Program-made: the position numbers and the translations under genes
Notes under the pieces: generated by a model
Seen by the model: the letters and a program-made list of their open reading frames with translations, nothing else
Database searches by the model: none
What the model was told of the DNA's origin: nothing
DNA from: Ehretia macrophylla
Lineage: Eukaryota > Streptophyta > Magnoliopsida > Boraginales > Ehretiaceae
Length of the DNA stretch: 64,000 nucleotides
Assembly (NCBI GenBank): GCA_037974665.1
Contig: CM075773.1
Span: forward strand, 63,642,763-63,706,762
Direction: 5' to 3'
Shown here: positions 35,090-47,205 of the stretch, one piece after another
Position numbering within the stretch: the stretch's first letter is position 1
How the letters are laid out: the number at the start of each line of letters is the position of its first letter

Positions 35090-36065
35090 GGCGTCAACAA
35101 ATTATTCTCTAATTTCCCAGCTTTAAAGTATAAGACTGGCTCTTTTTTCCTTTGTTACTCACCTCTCATTTGCAGATGACATAATCATCTTCTCCAATGG
35201 CAGCAAAAGTGCTATCAAAAAGTTGATGAATTTTCTGAATCACTATGAACATGTTTCTGGACAGCAAGTCAACAAAGATAAAAGTGTTTTAATTGTGGAC
35301 AAAAAAGTTCCTAGCTCTAGAATTGGCATCATAGCTGGTGCTTCAAGTTACAAGCAACAACAATTTCCATTCAAATATCTTGGAGTACCCCTTTACAAAG
35401 GTGCTAAAAAGTCTGCTCTTTTTGATGAGTTTTTTCAGAAAATTAACAAGAAGCTCATAGGTTGGGAACTAAAAACCTTAATCCCAAACAAAGACTACAA
35501 AGAAGATTGGGAGCCGTTGCCATTCCCCTATTTGAGACATTAGGCCTTTTCGTGCAAGTATGAGTTCGTTGACCACGCAAGGGCCATCCATCTTGATGAC
35601 GAATTCCATGCGAAAACATCAAAGAATTATCTGAGTAGATCTGTGTATTGTCAAATCTCTTTCAATTGAGAAGCTTGCACTTAGGAATACAGGGCGAGGA
35701 TTGTCAACAGTCCCAAGCATCCACTCCTCCATGCCTTGTTATTTGATGCAGATAATCCCTCATACCAAGGAAGTTTTTCATAAAATTGAAAGACTTTTCA
35801 ACAAATTCCTTTGGGGAGACACAGCTGATTCCAAAAAAATTGCATTGGACTTATTGGGATAAACTTTGTTTTAAAGAGATGGCATTGGAAGGGAGAGTTA
35901 AATCTGGCAGCCACCTTCTATTGTTCTTATGAAAGACCACCTTCTTATGTGCCTAATATTGTGAAGTTCAGAAAACCAGCTGTTGGCTTTTACAAGCTCA
36001 ACATTGACAGAAGGTAGGGGAATTCTTCGTGACGGTAAGAAGGACCTTAAAAAAGGGTTGCAGTT
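35090..36065 (+). pseudogene. LINE fragment, unit 1: RT joined to RNase H
   Basis: The catalytic strand reads HLSFADDIIIFSNG (FADD at 35169-35180), followed by FPFKYLGVPLYKGAKKSALF and, after frame changes, the thumb segment VFHKIERLFNKFLWGD (35770-35820). From 35885 the DNA is nearly identical to 4711-4840, leading into the RNase H start (FYKLNID) with about 30 bases missing after the first catalytic Asp. The zf-RVT region between RT and RNase H is absent, so this is an internally deleted copy. Confidence 0.8.
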
Positions 36066-36690
36066 TTGCAAAGAGAAAAGAATTTGCGATTTTTGGCACA
36101 AATGGTAGTAACCCAAGACGCACAACTAATCAAACTCACAAAAAAAAAAGGAAAAGAACAATAAAAGTTATTGAAAATCAAGAAAAAAAAAAGTTAAAAA
36201 TGTATTAGATAGTGAATTCAATCACGAAAAAAAAACTCTATCAAATAGTGAATTCAATCAAGAAAATAAATAGAACTTATAATTGAAGAAAACAAAACAT
36301 AGAATAGGGTCTAAATTTAGATACATAAACCAAAGCACCAAGACAGTCAACAGAGAATTGTGTAGGCCATGGAAATTTGTTAGGTGCGTGGGTGAGTTTG
36401 TATTTGTGTATTGGCGGGTAATGGTGTGGCAGTTGAATTTAAGATCGAAAACCCGAAAATGCCCTCCGGTTGGCTATGCATAATTTGTAAACATTCATGT
36501 AATTGAATCTGTTCTTGTTCCTTCACCGTTTTATGTATCAAATTATGAATGAATTTAGAGAAGAAGAAGTTAATCAGAGATAGGACTCTGAAATGCTTAT
36601 AATTAACAAACCGCCCATGTAAGAATTTGAGTCCTTTTGTGAGTATAGTGTTTCCTAATGCATTATACTAGATTGCATCACAAGTTACAG
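36066..36690. other. Upstream region of NAC copy 1
   Basis: Noncoding and AT-rich. It is conserved in all three units, so it may hold promoter elements in addition to the TATA-like site at 36700. Confidence 0.4.
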
Positions 36691-36699
36691 TTATACTAG

Positions 36700-36708
36700 T
36701 ATATATAT
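36700..36708 (+). promoter_or_regulatory. TATA-like box of NAC copy 1
   Basis: TATATATAT lies 133 bases before the ATG at 36841, a plausible spacing for a plant core promoter with a 5' leader of about 100 bases. The same site is present at 49814-49822 in copy 2. Confidence 0.5.
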
Positions 36709-36840
36709 GTATGCCAATCTAGCTAGCCGCACAATATTCATCATTACAAAACCTAGTTAAGATTGTGAGTTATTGCGGTATTATAGACATCAAGAGAGTG
36801 ATTTGTGAGATTTGTTGGTGATAATATAGGAATAGTAAAG

Positions 36841-38154
36841 ATGAGCAGCAGTAGTATTCATATTCCTGAAGGTTTTCTATTCATGCCTTCGGATCAAGAA
36901 TTGCTTCTATCATTCCTGAGGAGAAGGCTTTTGAGGCAGCCATTGCCTTGGGAGGGTATCGTTGAAAGAGACGTTTACGGGGAGAGAGCAAATCCTTGGG
37001 ATTTGTTTACCGAGAATGATCCTTGGAACATCCTAGTTACTGATGATGACGATGATTCGAGCAAGGTTAAGAAGACTATCTTTGTATTTACTAAATTGTC
37101 GAAGCTTGGGAGGCAGGGTAATAAGAACGTTATTCGAACAGCGGGCTGTGGCAAATGGCATGGACATACGGCGCCAAAAGATATTGTGAAAGGGAAAACG
37201 AAAATCAAAATAGGCTCTAAAAGGATGTTCACGTTTAAGTCGACTAAGAAAGATTTTGATGGAAAAGGGCATTGGATTATGCATGAATATTCTCTTTCGG
37301 ATGATGGCTTGATAGGCATTGGAAGCACGGACTATGTTGTTTGCAGAATTACAAAGGACGAATCGAAAAACTTCAAGAAACAAGAAAATTCTGAAATCAT
37401 ACTTGTATCAGAAGCTGATACTCAAGATTTGGGCAAGAGAAAGTCGAGAGAGGAGATTTATATTCCCCAAGAAGAGAAGACACCACGATGGAGTTTTCCG
37501 GGTGAGCATCATGTTACAAGAAAATTCTGAAATCATACTTGTATCAGATATGGTACAAGGAAATCTTTGGGCTACGGCATCATTCGGAGTGGACTCGACC
37601 ATCTCTCTAGAACAGTTGCCCTAATTGGCTTGGTACGCTAATAAGGGGCCACAAGAAGAGGCAGAGCTCCACATGAACAATGGAGTACTGGAAGCTGCAA
37701 CCGAAACTGCCACCAGACCCATGGAAGAATCGATTCAAAACGATATGGTGAATGTTGATGCTTCTGCAGCGAATTCTTACGTGCCTGAGGACCTACAGCA
37801 TCCTATTGCAGATCCTGCAGAGAATATTGATACTTCTGCAGCAAATCCTATTATGCCCCAAGGCCTCCAGCATTCTGAAAGATTGCAAGATGATGATGAT
37901 GATGATCCTGCAGAGAATATTGATAGCAATACGAAGGCTGATCATATTTCAAATGGAATTGCCACCAGCTCCATGGAAGAAGCCGTTCAAAAAAATGCAG
38001 AGGATATGGACGCTTCTGCCGCGAATCTTGAGATCCTGCGAGACATAGAGGTTCTACTGTAGAATATGAACGTTTGCAAGAGACTGATGAAGAAAATATG
38101 TCCTTTATGAATGGCATATTTTTAGGAGATATCCCTGAGGCAGATTCTTTTTAG
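36841..38154 (+). pseudogene. NAC transcription factor copy 1, broken
   Basis: Same gene as the intact copy at 49955. The ATG at 36841 opens 229 codons covering the whole NAC DNA-binding domain (IPEGFLFMPSDQEL through DYVVCRITKDE), then the frame breaks. Lesions, compared with copies 2 and 3: 12 bases replaced by 25 at 37520-37544 (frameshift, quick stop ending at 37530); TAA at 37622-37624 in the original frame; a second replaced patch at 37904-37925; a 2-base loss near 38050. Both patches are exact copies of nearby upstream sequence. The 229-codon product, if made, would bind DNA without a regulatory tail; that is speculation. Confidence 0.9.
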
Positions 38155-40655
38155 CTCGGCAGAGCTTCACACTTCAAATTTCATGCCAGAATCGTTTCGG
38201 GATTCATTGGAGCCCAGTTGCTGATTAAGATCTCTCCACAACTTGTTGATGTGCTTCAAATTGTCAAGCTTCTTAAGGAACAATCAGTGATGAAGAAACG
38301 AAGAGTGCTAAATTGTAATAGAATTTTTATTAGTATATGATCTTCCGATGTAAATTATAGAACTACGTGCAGCTTGATCTTTGATATCACTTGGTGTCAA
38401 AGTACGTAGGCAGCCTAATTAAGGGTTCAGCTTCTTTTAAATACAAAATCTAATTTTGTGTATTTCTTCATAAATATTACAAACTCAGAAAGTTTTGTTT
38501 CATAAAGTACTTACTTGATCAGTTTTTAGTACATTTGGTTTACTCTCCTTACAAATGCAATTGTGTTGTCAATTTTGTTCTCTGATACTGTTGGAGTTTA
38601 TGGATTGCTTTTAGTTTTCACCAATTTAGCCTGTGAATTCTGATAGATTAAAAGTTCTATCACTGAAAACAATAAAAGATTCAGCAGATGTGTATTAAAT
38701 AAAATTTCAGCTCGATGCTAATGTTTTCTAATGCAGAATAAGATTCAGCTGCCATATTGACCCATAAACCAATTACAATAGTAGCTAAGAATCAGTTTTT
38801 CACAGATATACTCCTACACAAAAGATGCAGAATCATCCCCAAAGCTTCCCAATTATCAGCTAGTCATATAAATAACTTGTCTGAGACATAAATAGAGGGG
38901 TTACCCTTTAAAACAATCTTTTGAGCATGTGAGACCTACTGTCATGTCACGTGAGCCCAGCTACGATGCCACATATCATGAGGACGTATTTCCTTAATAG
39001 AATAGCGATGGAAGCACCACAAATATATTCACTCATACCTCAATTGAAAGCATAAAGAGTAGTACTGCATACAAATAGACATTCTTTTATATGGAAATCA
39101 CAATTTCTTTTATTGGTTTTCTTTACTCTTTCCTTTCTTCTTCTTTTTTCAGAAAAATGAGGGATGGGGTAGAATATAAGTGGATACAAAAAAAATGGCA
39201 TGTTTGAGTTTCCATACCCTTTGTTCTTTCTTGTTCTGGCATGCCAATTAAATGTTACAACTTTAAGAGGCCCTTTTTTTATTTTCTTTGGGAAATAATA
39301 GAGGCTGAAACCGTGGTTAGAACTCAAAATATCCTATTACATCAGTTGCTACCTGACGATTCCAATCTAATTGATTGGTCACTTAGGCTCTTTTATGTAT
39401 TAAAGAACTTGTTTTTTAACCATGTAGCTGAGAAAAAGTTTGAAGGAGTCGACTTTGTGAACTCTAATTTGACTTTGTGTCATGTTTTGAAACTGTATTC
39501 GTATATAGCCTAAGATAAGTCCCTCCAGAGAAAAGATCGCATGTAACATAAAGTGCATTTTTAGGGAAGTAAGATTGTATATTATTTGCAAAAATATATA
39601 AAAAGTAACGGAATCCACATTGATAACCTTTTACTCAGTTACTATAACAATGAGCATCTAGTGACATCCTTAAAGTTCCATGCTCTACAAATATCCCTAT
39701 TGTTAGCGTTGTTCCTAAACTTTTCATTGCTGAGTTAGAATCCTCTAAACGAAGAATTCTTGTGGTTCCAAAGGATCCGGCTATAGGAGAACCAGGAACG
39801 AAGAGTAGTGTATAATTTGTACTTGATCCCAAGTTGAATCTTTATAAATAGTTGTTCCTCACTTGGTGCCCTACTCGATAGATATCTTAAATTCCTTTAT
39901 TTTCGTAAGTGGAAAAATAGAAGCACGAAAAGAACAGTCTGAGTGTTGTATTCCGATGCGTCTTGTTGTCACAATTGAGGATGATCATGTAGTGATTTGG
40001 TCCCAATTTCACAAATTGGCTTTGTATTTGGTAAGTTCTGCCCCTTTCCTTCAAATTCTTTAGAAAAATTCACATTCGAGAAACAAATGATCTGGTCTCT
40101 AATCCTTAGTGACAGAAAACGCATTCGGGGTCAATTGGGATTCCTCAAGAAACAAGTGGAAAAAAAAGTTGGTGGTAACTTATCAAGCCACGCATGCCAT
40201 GCATAAAAACACATGATTGGGTACAGGGAAAATCCACATGGGGAATCGTGGGGGTTGTAGTCTCTACTAATTTAAAAAAATGTTAAAAATTCTATGTATT
40301 TTTCAAAAAAAAAAATAGATATATATCTATGTATTTTAGTTTTAAAAAAATTAATTACTCCCGCTAACAAAAATTATGAATCTGCCCCTACTTGAATATG
40401 TAATACTTGAGCCATATGATTTTGGACCAGTACACAGGATTGCATCTTGGCCTGATAAGATTCCATGTAGAGGAAACTGAGAAGTAACCATCTAAGCTGC
40501 TAAGTAACTTTGTCTTGTCTATTTATGCTCGGAAGAATTCCTCCTAAATTCTCTTCAATATTGTAAAAAAGAGAGTCGTTATTTAGAAGTTCGGGCCCTT
40601 ATTTTGGGTGTCTTAGGGGAGAAATTGACTTTTTTAACACATACTCACTCAAACT
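38155..40655. other. Downstream region of NAC copy 1
   Basis: The 3' flank is conserved in all units. Short open frames (for example 39241 and 39863) are not kept between copies, except for a coding-like stretch near 39890-40200 that matches 52959-53333 with frameshifts. Confidence 0.4.
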
Positions 40656-40663
40656 GGCATGGC

Positions 40664-41222
40664 CATTGGTGGAGCCAAGTGGAGGTGAGGGGATGCATGA
40701 AATTTGAAGAAAAAAAATGTCTCTTTTTTTTTAATACCCTCTTATGTTTCTTTTTTTTCATTTCCTCTTGTTTTTCTCTCTTCATTTTCGATTTCTATTC
40801 TCTTATTCTTAAATAAGTTTTTAATTTATTTTCTATATTTGGAAGACTATTTGTATTTATCATTGTGTATGAATTTCAATTCATTTCTTTTTAGAATATT
40901 TTTAACATTTTTAAGTTAAACTTTTATTGTTTAATTGTACATTTATTTCAATTTTAACTTTGTGAATGAGTTTTAGATTCTTTTTTATTGTTAATTAATT
41001 ATTTTTTGTCTTTAATTAAACAGTTCGAATTTGAATACTCACAAAATTTTTATTTTTAAATGTTGCAATCTCTTATCATCAAATTGAGGATTCTAAGCAC
41101 AAAGTCAATAGCTTTTTTTGTAATTTATATAAAACAAATTTGTGTAAATCGGTATCCCTAATCTCTGTTACTGATTCTGCCACATATTTCCTTTTAACTC
41201 TTGGTGTCTAGCTTTGCCACTG
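40664..41222 (+). mobile_element. hAT-like MITE, unit 1 copy
   Basis: The left end reads CATTGGTGGAGCCAAG and the right end, on the other strand, CAGTGGCAAAGCTAGA. These fit the CAGTGGCGGAGCC-type inverted repeats of hAT MITEs. GGCATGGC (40656-40663) and AGCATGGC (41223-41230) flank it: an 8-base target duplication with one mismatch. Length is 559 bases with no coding capacity. Confidence 0.75.
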
Positions 41223-41553
41223 AGCATGGCCCTATTAATTTGTTTTCAATCGGAACATCAAGCAGAGTTAACTGACCGATTCCATGCACCTCTGGTGATA
41301 AACTCATCAACTGTCGCATTTAGATTCCAACCATCTCGATGTTCCAAAATCTTCTTTTTGATATCTATCTAATTTGCTTTTATTAATAAAAGAAGCAAGC
41401 ATTGTAATATTAGCATTTACACTTACTTCTAAGTTGCTTTTGACAGTTTGTTGGATTTGCCTTTTGGCTAATGTTAACTTTATACAGTTTCACTTCATTC
41501 TGGATTGTTTTTATCACTTTTGATGCATAGTGTTATTAGAATGTTATAACCAA

Positions 41554-41575
41554 AGAGAGAGAGAGAGAGAGAGAG
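41554..41575 (+). repeat. (AG)11 microsatellite, unit 1
   Basis: A run of AG dinucleotides. The unit 2 counterpart at 54679-54697 is a little shorter. Confidence 0.95.
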
Positions 41576-41608
41576 TTGAAATTACAAAAATTGAACATGC
41601 CATAAGTC

Positions 41609-41720
41609 ATTTGGTCTAGTAATATGATTCTCATTTTAGATACGAGAGCTTTCGAGATCGTGTTTTGTGTATAACATCTTAAATGATGTAAATAGTTTAC
41701 ACCTCCCTTAAATAAATAAA
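41609..41720 (+). mobile_element. SINE (tRNA-derived), unit 1 copy
   Basis: TTTGGTCTAGTAATATGATTC followed by a CGAGAG...TTCGAGATC segment resembles the A and B boxes of a tRNA-Pro-like head. The tail reads TTACACCTCCCTTAAATAAA. The same head and tail pattern is seen in the SINE at 44598. Flanks CATGCCATAA and CATAGCGCATAA are a weak possible target duplication. Copied with the segment at 54731-54843. Confidence 0.65.
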
Positions 41721-41739
41721 CATAGCGCATAAAAAGTGC

Positions 41740-44579
41740 TTTTGTTTATTATGTTTTCTTGGACATTAAAGGAAGCAGGTTTCTTAACCATGGCTTATAA
41801 TAATAGCTAATTTTTTATTCCTTTTATTTTGACATGTTGATTCTAGACCGCGGCCTATAACTATATATATTTGAAATCGAATACGCAGTAGGCAGTGGTT
41901 TTTCTTTATTTGCTATAATACTGATGATCCAAAGCTAATTGAGTGGAAAATACAAACACTTTGTCCTAGAGATGATTTATCTATTGTAATGCTTTAAAAA
42001 GAAGACACTTGAGAAAGGGAACAACAATCCAAGAGTTGATTCATCTCTTTTATCTTTCTTCAAAAATAAAGGAGGAAATTTAAAATAGACCTCCAAAAGA
42101 TAGACTAGATCCATCATTTAAGATCCAATGCATTGTATGTCCTAATATTTGACCATAATTACACCCTCGTTATATTTTAGTGAAAACAAATAACGCATGA
42201 ACTAATTAGAAAAAAGAAAAATCATGCATGAACTATTAAGGGGTCTATTGAAGCCCAAGGTTAATTAGCCCAATTGAGCCAATGAAGGGGACACTTTGGA
42301 CTTCATCTCTCTCCTCCTCCTCATGTCACATAATTTTCTTATAATGATATCTATCGTGCACTTGACGAAAGTGCCCTACAAATGGCATTGCCCTATAGAA
42401 TTATCATATGTAAGAAATTAATAGAATTTTTTTTTTTGTGCTAAGACGTAAATGCTTTCTTTTGTTGGTAATGGTTAAAATATTTATAATGTATAGTTAA
42501 TGCAAAAACTGAATTACATTGTTTTCCAAAAATTAGCTAATTATACCATCTCGGATTTCAGTATACACTTTCTATATCATTTTATATTTATTATTATTTA
42601 AGACAAAAATAGGATAAAGGCTAAAAAAAACCTATTCCAAATAAAGATTTCATTACTGATAGGGGTGTAAACCCTAGCAAGGCAGGCTTTCCCTACCCGT
42701 GGTGGAGCAACCTGTCCCATGCCCGACCTGCTCTGTTTCCTCATCATGGCAATCACTTCTAATATGACATAAAGGCAATACCTAACTTTAACTCTTGGAC
42801 AATAGTTTTCTCCGCTAGACAATAATTTTATCCGCTGGATATTGAACTCGGGCAGGCATAAACAGGTCGGGCAGGATTAGACATTAATTGTTGCCTGTAA
42901 TCAATGTTAGTATAAATAGTCCGCACACCAGTCATTGAGCTCGGACATACTAATCATTCTAACACCCGAGAGGAAACACGGGCCACCACTCCCGCAGTTC
43001 CTTCCTTTGTTTTGCAGGTCAGGTAGCTTGAGATCGGATTATTGAGCTCAGGTGGACCAATATTTTCCACCCTCATCAATTACCCAAAGCTACCCAGTGA
43101 GGTTAATAATTACCTATTATCAAATTCTAGGACTAACTAAATACAGTATAGGGGTGTGAGATCATAAATTAAATAATGACTAACATAAAAAATTATAAAC
43201 GAATACCTTGTCAATTATTCTCAAAATTATTCTACGCTTCTATTGAAATATAATATGAGCAAATTAAGTTACTCTAATGGTATCCCTATCAAATACCTAA
43301 TATATCATCAATTCCATACTCGTCCCTTGATTCTAACAAATTTTACAGTTTAACTAGGAGTAATCTTTTATATCACCCATGTGATGTTTTTATCATCTCT
43401 TTTATATAGTAAGAATTTATGTATTAAATATTAACTTTTTTACTATATGATAAAAACTTTATTATACAAAAACGAGCAAAGCAGATGTCTTAGAAATAAC
43501 TTTCATTTCAAAGCGGCAATTGTTTTCACTAACACGGGACACCATCACAAGTTTAACATGTTTTAGTTCATAGCTTGGAAAGGTGACATTATTACCATTT
43601 TTAAGACATTTTCGAAGAGCAAAATATCAATTAAGTGATAATGTTTTATAATTGGACGTATAGCTCTCTTCATTAAGTGAATTTAATTTAGCCAACGGCT
43701 CTAAATCCACTCCTCCTCTTCTTTTCTCTTCTTTATCGACATTTTTACCAAAAACTCAAAAGGCCGGCGGATAAATTCGGAATGCCATTTTAACACTCTC
43801 TTTGAAATGAGCAATATTGGCTAACCTAGGAAAATGAAGCAAAAAATCACCTCTCTCCACTAATTCCTCACCAATTAATTACCATTTGTAAATTGTCTCG
43901 TTGTTTCCACCACATTATTTGTAAATTTGCTCTCGAAACAATCCACCCAAGCCCAGATTTTTTAAAATTTTCATTTTTGGCCCATTCTTGATCATCATTT
44001 TTGTTGGAAAATCATTCCCTAGTTTGATATTTGCAAAAGAAAAAATGGTTCTTTTTTTTTTTTTTGAAAAAGCTTCAAAAGATTTCATCATTAGAGCTTC
44101 TTGATCTTCAGACCTCTTGCTTTTAGGGGGCTTTTGATCAAGTTGACCCAAATTTTAGCTCCAAATTGCTGGTTGTTGTGACAAAGCATGACAATTTCAT
44201 GATCGGATTTATTAAGATACTTTAGCGGTTCACATAGCATCCTAAGGAATTTGATGGCTTTGTCCAGTTGTCATATTCAAAGTACAAAAACAGTTCAAAG
44301 TGCAAAAGTAATCCGAAGACATTGCTGGTGTGTGTGCATATTGATGTGTGTCTTATTAGATAATGAAAAGAAAATGAAGAGGGAAAAGAAAATGAAAATG
44401 AAAAAGAAGCAAAAACAATATATATAAAAAAAAAAATGAGAAGGCCGTAAAGTGTAATCTTTAAAAAGATATGGGTTATTGTACAATTTTTAAGAAAAAA
44501 AAATAACATGATAATTTAATCACACTATTATCTAAGTTAAAACAAAATTGGGATTGGGAGCGTGTGTAATCTTTTTAAC
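41740..44579. other. Noncoding remainder of unit 1
   Basis: No gene is seen. The DNA is well conserved with unit 2 (about 54860-57560). Open frames on either strand are short, AT-rich and differ between copies. Confidence 0.4.
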
Positions 44580-44744
44580 AACTTCAGGACTCAATTACCT
44601 GCATTTGCTTTAGTGGTATGATTCTCACTTTGTATGCAAGATCCCTAAATTGATTTTCAACATATGTAATATTATTTGTATGTCATGTAATATTGGTCTA
44701 AACCTCCCTTTAAATCCAAAAAAAAAAACTTTAGGACTCAATTA
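44580..44744 (+). mobile_element. SINE with 18-bp target-site duplication
   Basis: AACTTCAGGACTCAATTA (44580-44597) recurs as AACTTTAGGACTCAATTA (44727-44744), 17 of 18 bases equal. The body between has an A-box-like TTTAGTGGTATGATTCTCAC, a B-box-like AAGATCCCTAAATTGATTTTC-type segment, and a tail CCTCCCTTTAAATCC followed by a run of A. Long target duplications and an A tail are signs of LINE-driven insertion. It lies in the part missing from unit 2. Confidence 0.88.
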
Positions 44745-44862
44745 GTAATTACGGAACCACAAAAATGTAAGGGTAAACTTCACAAGACCCCGCTATGTTT
44801 TTTTGACACTACACAATACCCACCTGTGGTCTAAAAATTGCATAATACCTCCTCATGATTTG

Positions 44863-47027
44863 TAAAACTAAACATACGTATTCCCTCCTTACCTTTTCGT
44901 CAACAAAGATAACAGAATTGCATTTAATCGACTTGTTCTTATTATCTGAATCATTATGCGCCTATACTACATTAAAAGTAAGTAGAATTAATGATAATTA
45001 TAAAGTAGAATACAAAGTAATAAGCATAATAAGGGCATTATGGTACATAAGCTATTTTAAGCTAGCCAAAGTCATAAAATCTAACAAAATAAAAGAAATA
45101 AAAAGAAGATAAGAGAGAGATGTGAGATATCGTTATAAGAGAAAAAAAAAGAGAAAGCAAACAACTAGGGCAAAACCGTGAGGGAAGAAGAGAGAAGGAA
45201 AAAGAAGAAAAATGAGGGAAATCTTGTTTTCTGACTCAATTTCTAGCTCTTTTGTGCTTTCTCTACAAGAATAAGGCGAGGGGTTCATGTATTTGTGTAT
45301 TTTCTTGTAGTTTAAAGAGTGGTAAGTTTATGTGAATGCTAGGAAATGATGGTTTAAGCAATAAAATTTCATATTAACATGATCAATGCAAAGAACTTGT
45401 GCAAAATGCTTTAGAAAGTTAGAAATTTTGTATGTTGTTTAATATGTAGGTTATGGTTATATTATGGTATGGTAGACTTAGCTATGGAATCATGTTCTAG
45501 AATGTTTATTGCAAGAATTTGTGTATTATAACTCTTGGTAGTTAGAATTTTATGTAAATGATCTAGTTGTGTAGTATGTTGCATAATATGTAGTTTATGT
45601 GTTTGATAAAATGCTTGAATGATTATTCTTGGCTCAATCGAATTGCTCAACACCTTCATATATGTAAATTCACGCAAATAAGGCTTAAAAGGTCGAAATT
45701 TTAGCCTTTTTTGGGTGGTTTCGCGGCTGAACAGCATATTTCAGCATTTTCCAATAGTTCCAGCATTTTCTAGCTTTGGATTTCAAGTGGAATGTTACTT
45801 TCTTTTTGTTGCTAGTTAACTGGATGCTTAAATTGTTACTAAACTTAAAGGTACTCCCAAGCAAGCTTCTAGCTATTGGAAAATGGGTAAAATATATGTG
45901 TATGCAAGTGAATGTCTTAAAGGAATGCTTAAGTGGATATAATTTCATATGTGTTTGTACTTTGATTATTAATGATTATGGAGAGATATCGCTTATTCTA
46001 ATGTGAGAGGGGCAACCTACTTTGGTGTCCTCTCATTTTAAGTGCTCATTGAATGAATGTTTTAATGATTGAATGCGTGATATCGTAAGGTTGCAATCTT
46101 TTATCGAGAAACGGTTGTGTTGTGTCTCCAATGGGCGGCAGCGGGCTTGCCAGTGGTTACATGACCTCCACGACCTATTCCCTTACTCACTTGGTTGGTA
46201 AAGGCCTTGTGGTGTTGGATCGTAGGATTTTGAGATACATCTGGAGTATACCCACTAGTGATATAAGGGATTATCTACATCGCAATCGCAAAGGAGCAAG
46301 AAGTGGGAGTGATAAGGTTGGAATGAAATCGTATCCTTTACTTGAGTGTTTATATAGTTTTATATTACTTCATTGAGTGCTTTCATGCTTCTTGTTATTG
46401 TCTAATGCCTACTTAATGTATATTTATTGCTTTCATACATGTCATTTGGCATATGTGCATCTTGAAAAGGTTTTCAAAAGCCTCCCTGTACCCCCCTCAC
46501 TGAGCTAGTGGTTGATCACCCCATTTATTCAACAAATTCAGGTGAAGGTGAAGCTGAAGTAGCCCCTCAAGAAGAAGATTGAAGATAATTTGCTTGTTTC
46601 CTTAAAAGGTTGGCATGTGTTTTGGCTATGATCTAGGAATGTGGATTATGATGTTTTGCAAGTTGTATAGCTCGGTTTGCAACAAAGTTTCATTGTGCAC
46701 ATATTGGATCATAGCTTTTGACTTGTAGAAATTAAATGAGCTAGTTGTAAGTTTATGAACTACATTGGAAATGTAACTAAAGCACATTTAGCTTACTTTT
46801 GGACTTGGAATTGTAAATGTTGCTAGGTTTGTATAGACTTATTATGGAAAAATGTTGTGTTTAACATGATATGCATAAACAGAGTTTCAAGAAGTTGTCT
46901 TGTGTATTTGTTGTTGGCTTTGAGCATAATTGTACAAGTGTTGGAATGTCCGTAATACATAGGAAACTCTGTCCGATTTTTGTCGTGTTCAAACTTGACT
47001 TCTAGGAAAGGGTTGGGGGTGCAGACA
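44863..47027 (+). repeat. LTR-like segment spanning the unit 1/unit 2 junction
   Basis: The stretch from about 44863 is matched at 57566, and from 45476 onward also at 32362. It therefore runs unbroken across the junction, whereas the unit 1 copy is cut. It carries GATCGTAGGATTTTG then ATACATCTGGAGTATACCC (46217-46253) and ends GGGGGTGCAGACA at 47027. A recombination between two such segments would give exactly this junction. Confidence 0.55.
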
Positions 47028-47205
47028 TGGGGGGTAGGGCAGGATGGGGGTGCTGAAGTGGGATGGGGTGGGCTGGGTGGAGATGATGGGGGGTAGGGTG
47101 GAGGGGTAGAAGGTGGCTAACGGGGTATGGGGTGTAGGGTATGGGGTGGTGGGCTGAGTGGCTGACGGTGGGGATGGGGGGTTGGGAGGGGTGAGGTTAG
47201 GAAGA
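47028..47205 (+). repeat. G-rich minisatellite-like tract, unit 2
   Basis: Counterpart of 33891-34075 with different numbers of GGGGTGGG-type variants, so the array length has changed since duplication. Confidence 0.85.

Larger units (their letters stand above)
32362..45475 (+). repeat. Tandem segmental duplication, unit 1 (13.1 kb)
   Basis: From ACTTAGCTAT at 32362 the sequence matches that starting at 45476, with the same order of LTR-like segment, G-rich tract, LINE fragment, NAC gene, MITE and SINE. The offset is 13114 both at the start and at the NAC gene. Homology to the left of 32362 stops sharply. Unit 1 holds about 418 bases (44443-44861), including a SINE, that unit 2 lacks. Confidence 0.95.

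Noticed and set aside
36975..37383. Minus-strand frames of 116-117 codons opposite the NAC genes
   Set aside because: They mirror the conserved NAC coding strand in each copy; no independent motif is present.
41611..41665. A functional tRNA gene at the tRNA-Pro-like sequences (also 44605)
   Set aside because: No cloverleaf can be completed, box B is degenerate, and an A-rich tail with target duplication (44580-44744) identifies SINEs.
42598..42822. 74-codon minus-strand frame, similar at 55710, as a conserved gene
   Set aside because: Length and ends differ between the units and the DNA around it is repeat-like; conservation follows from the recent duplication.
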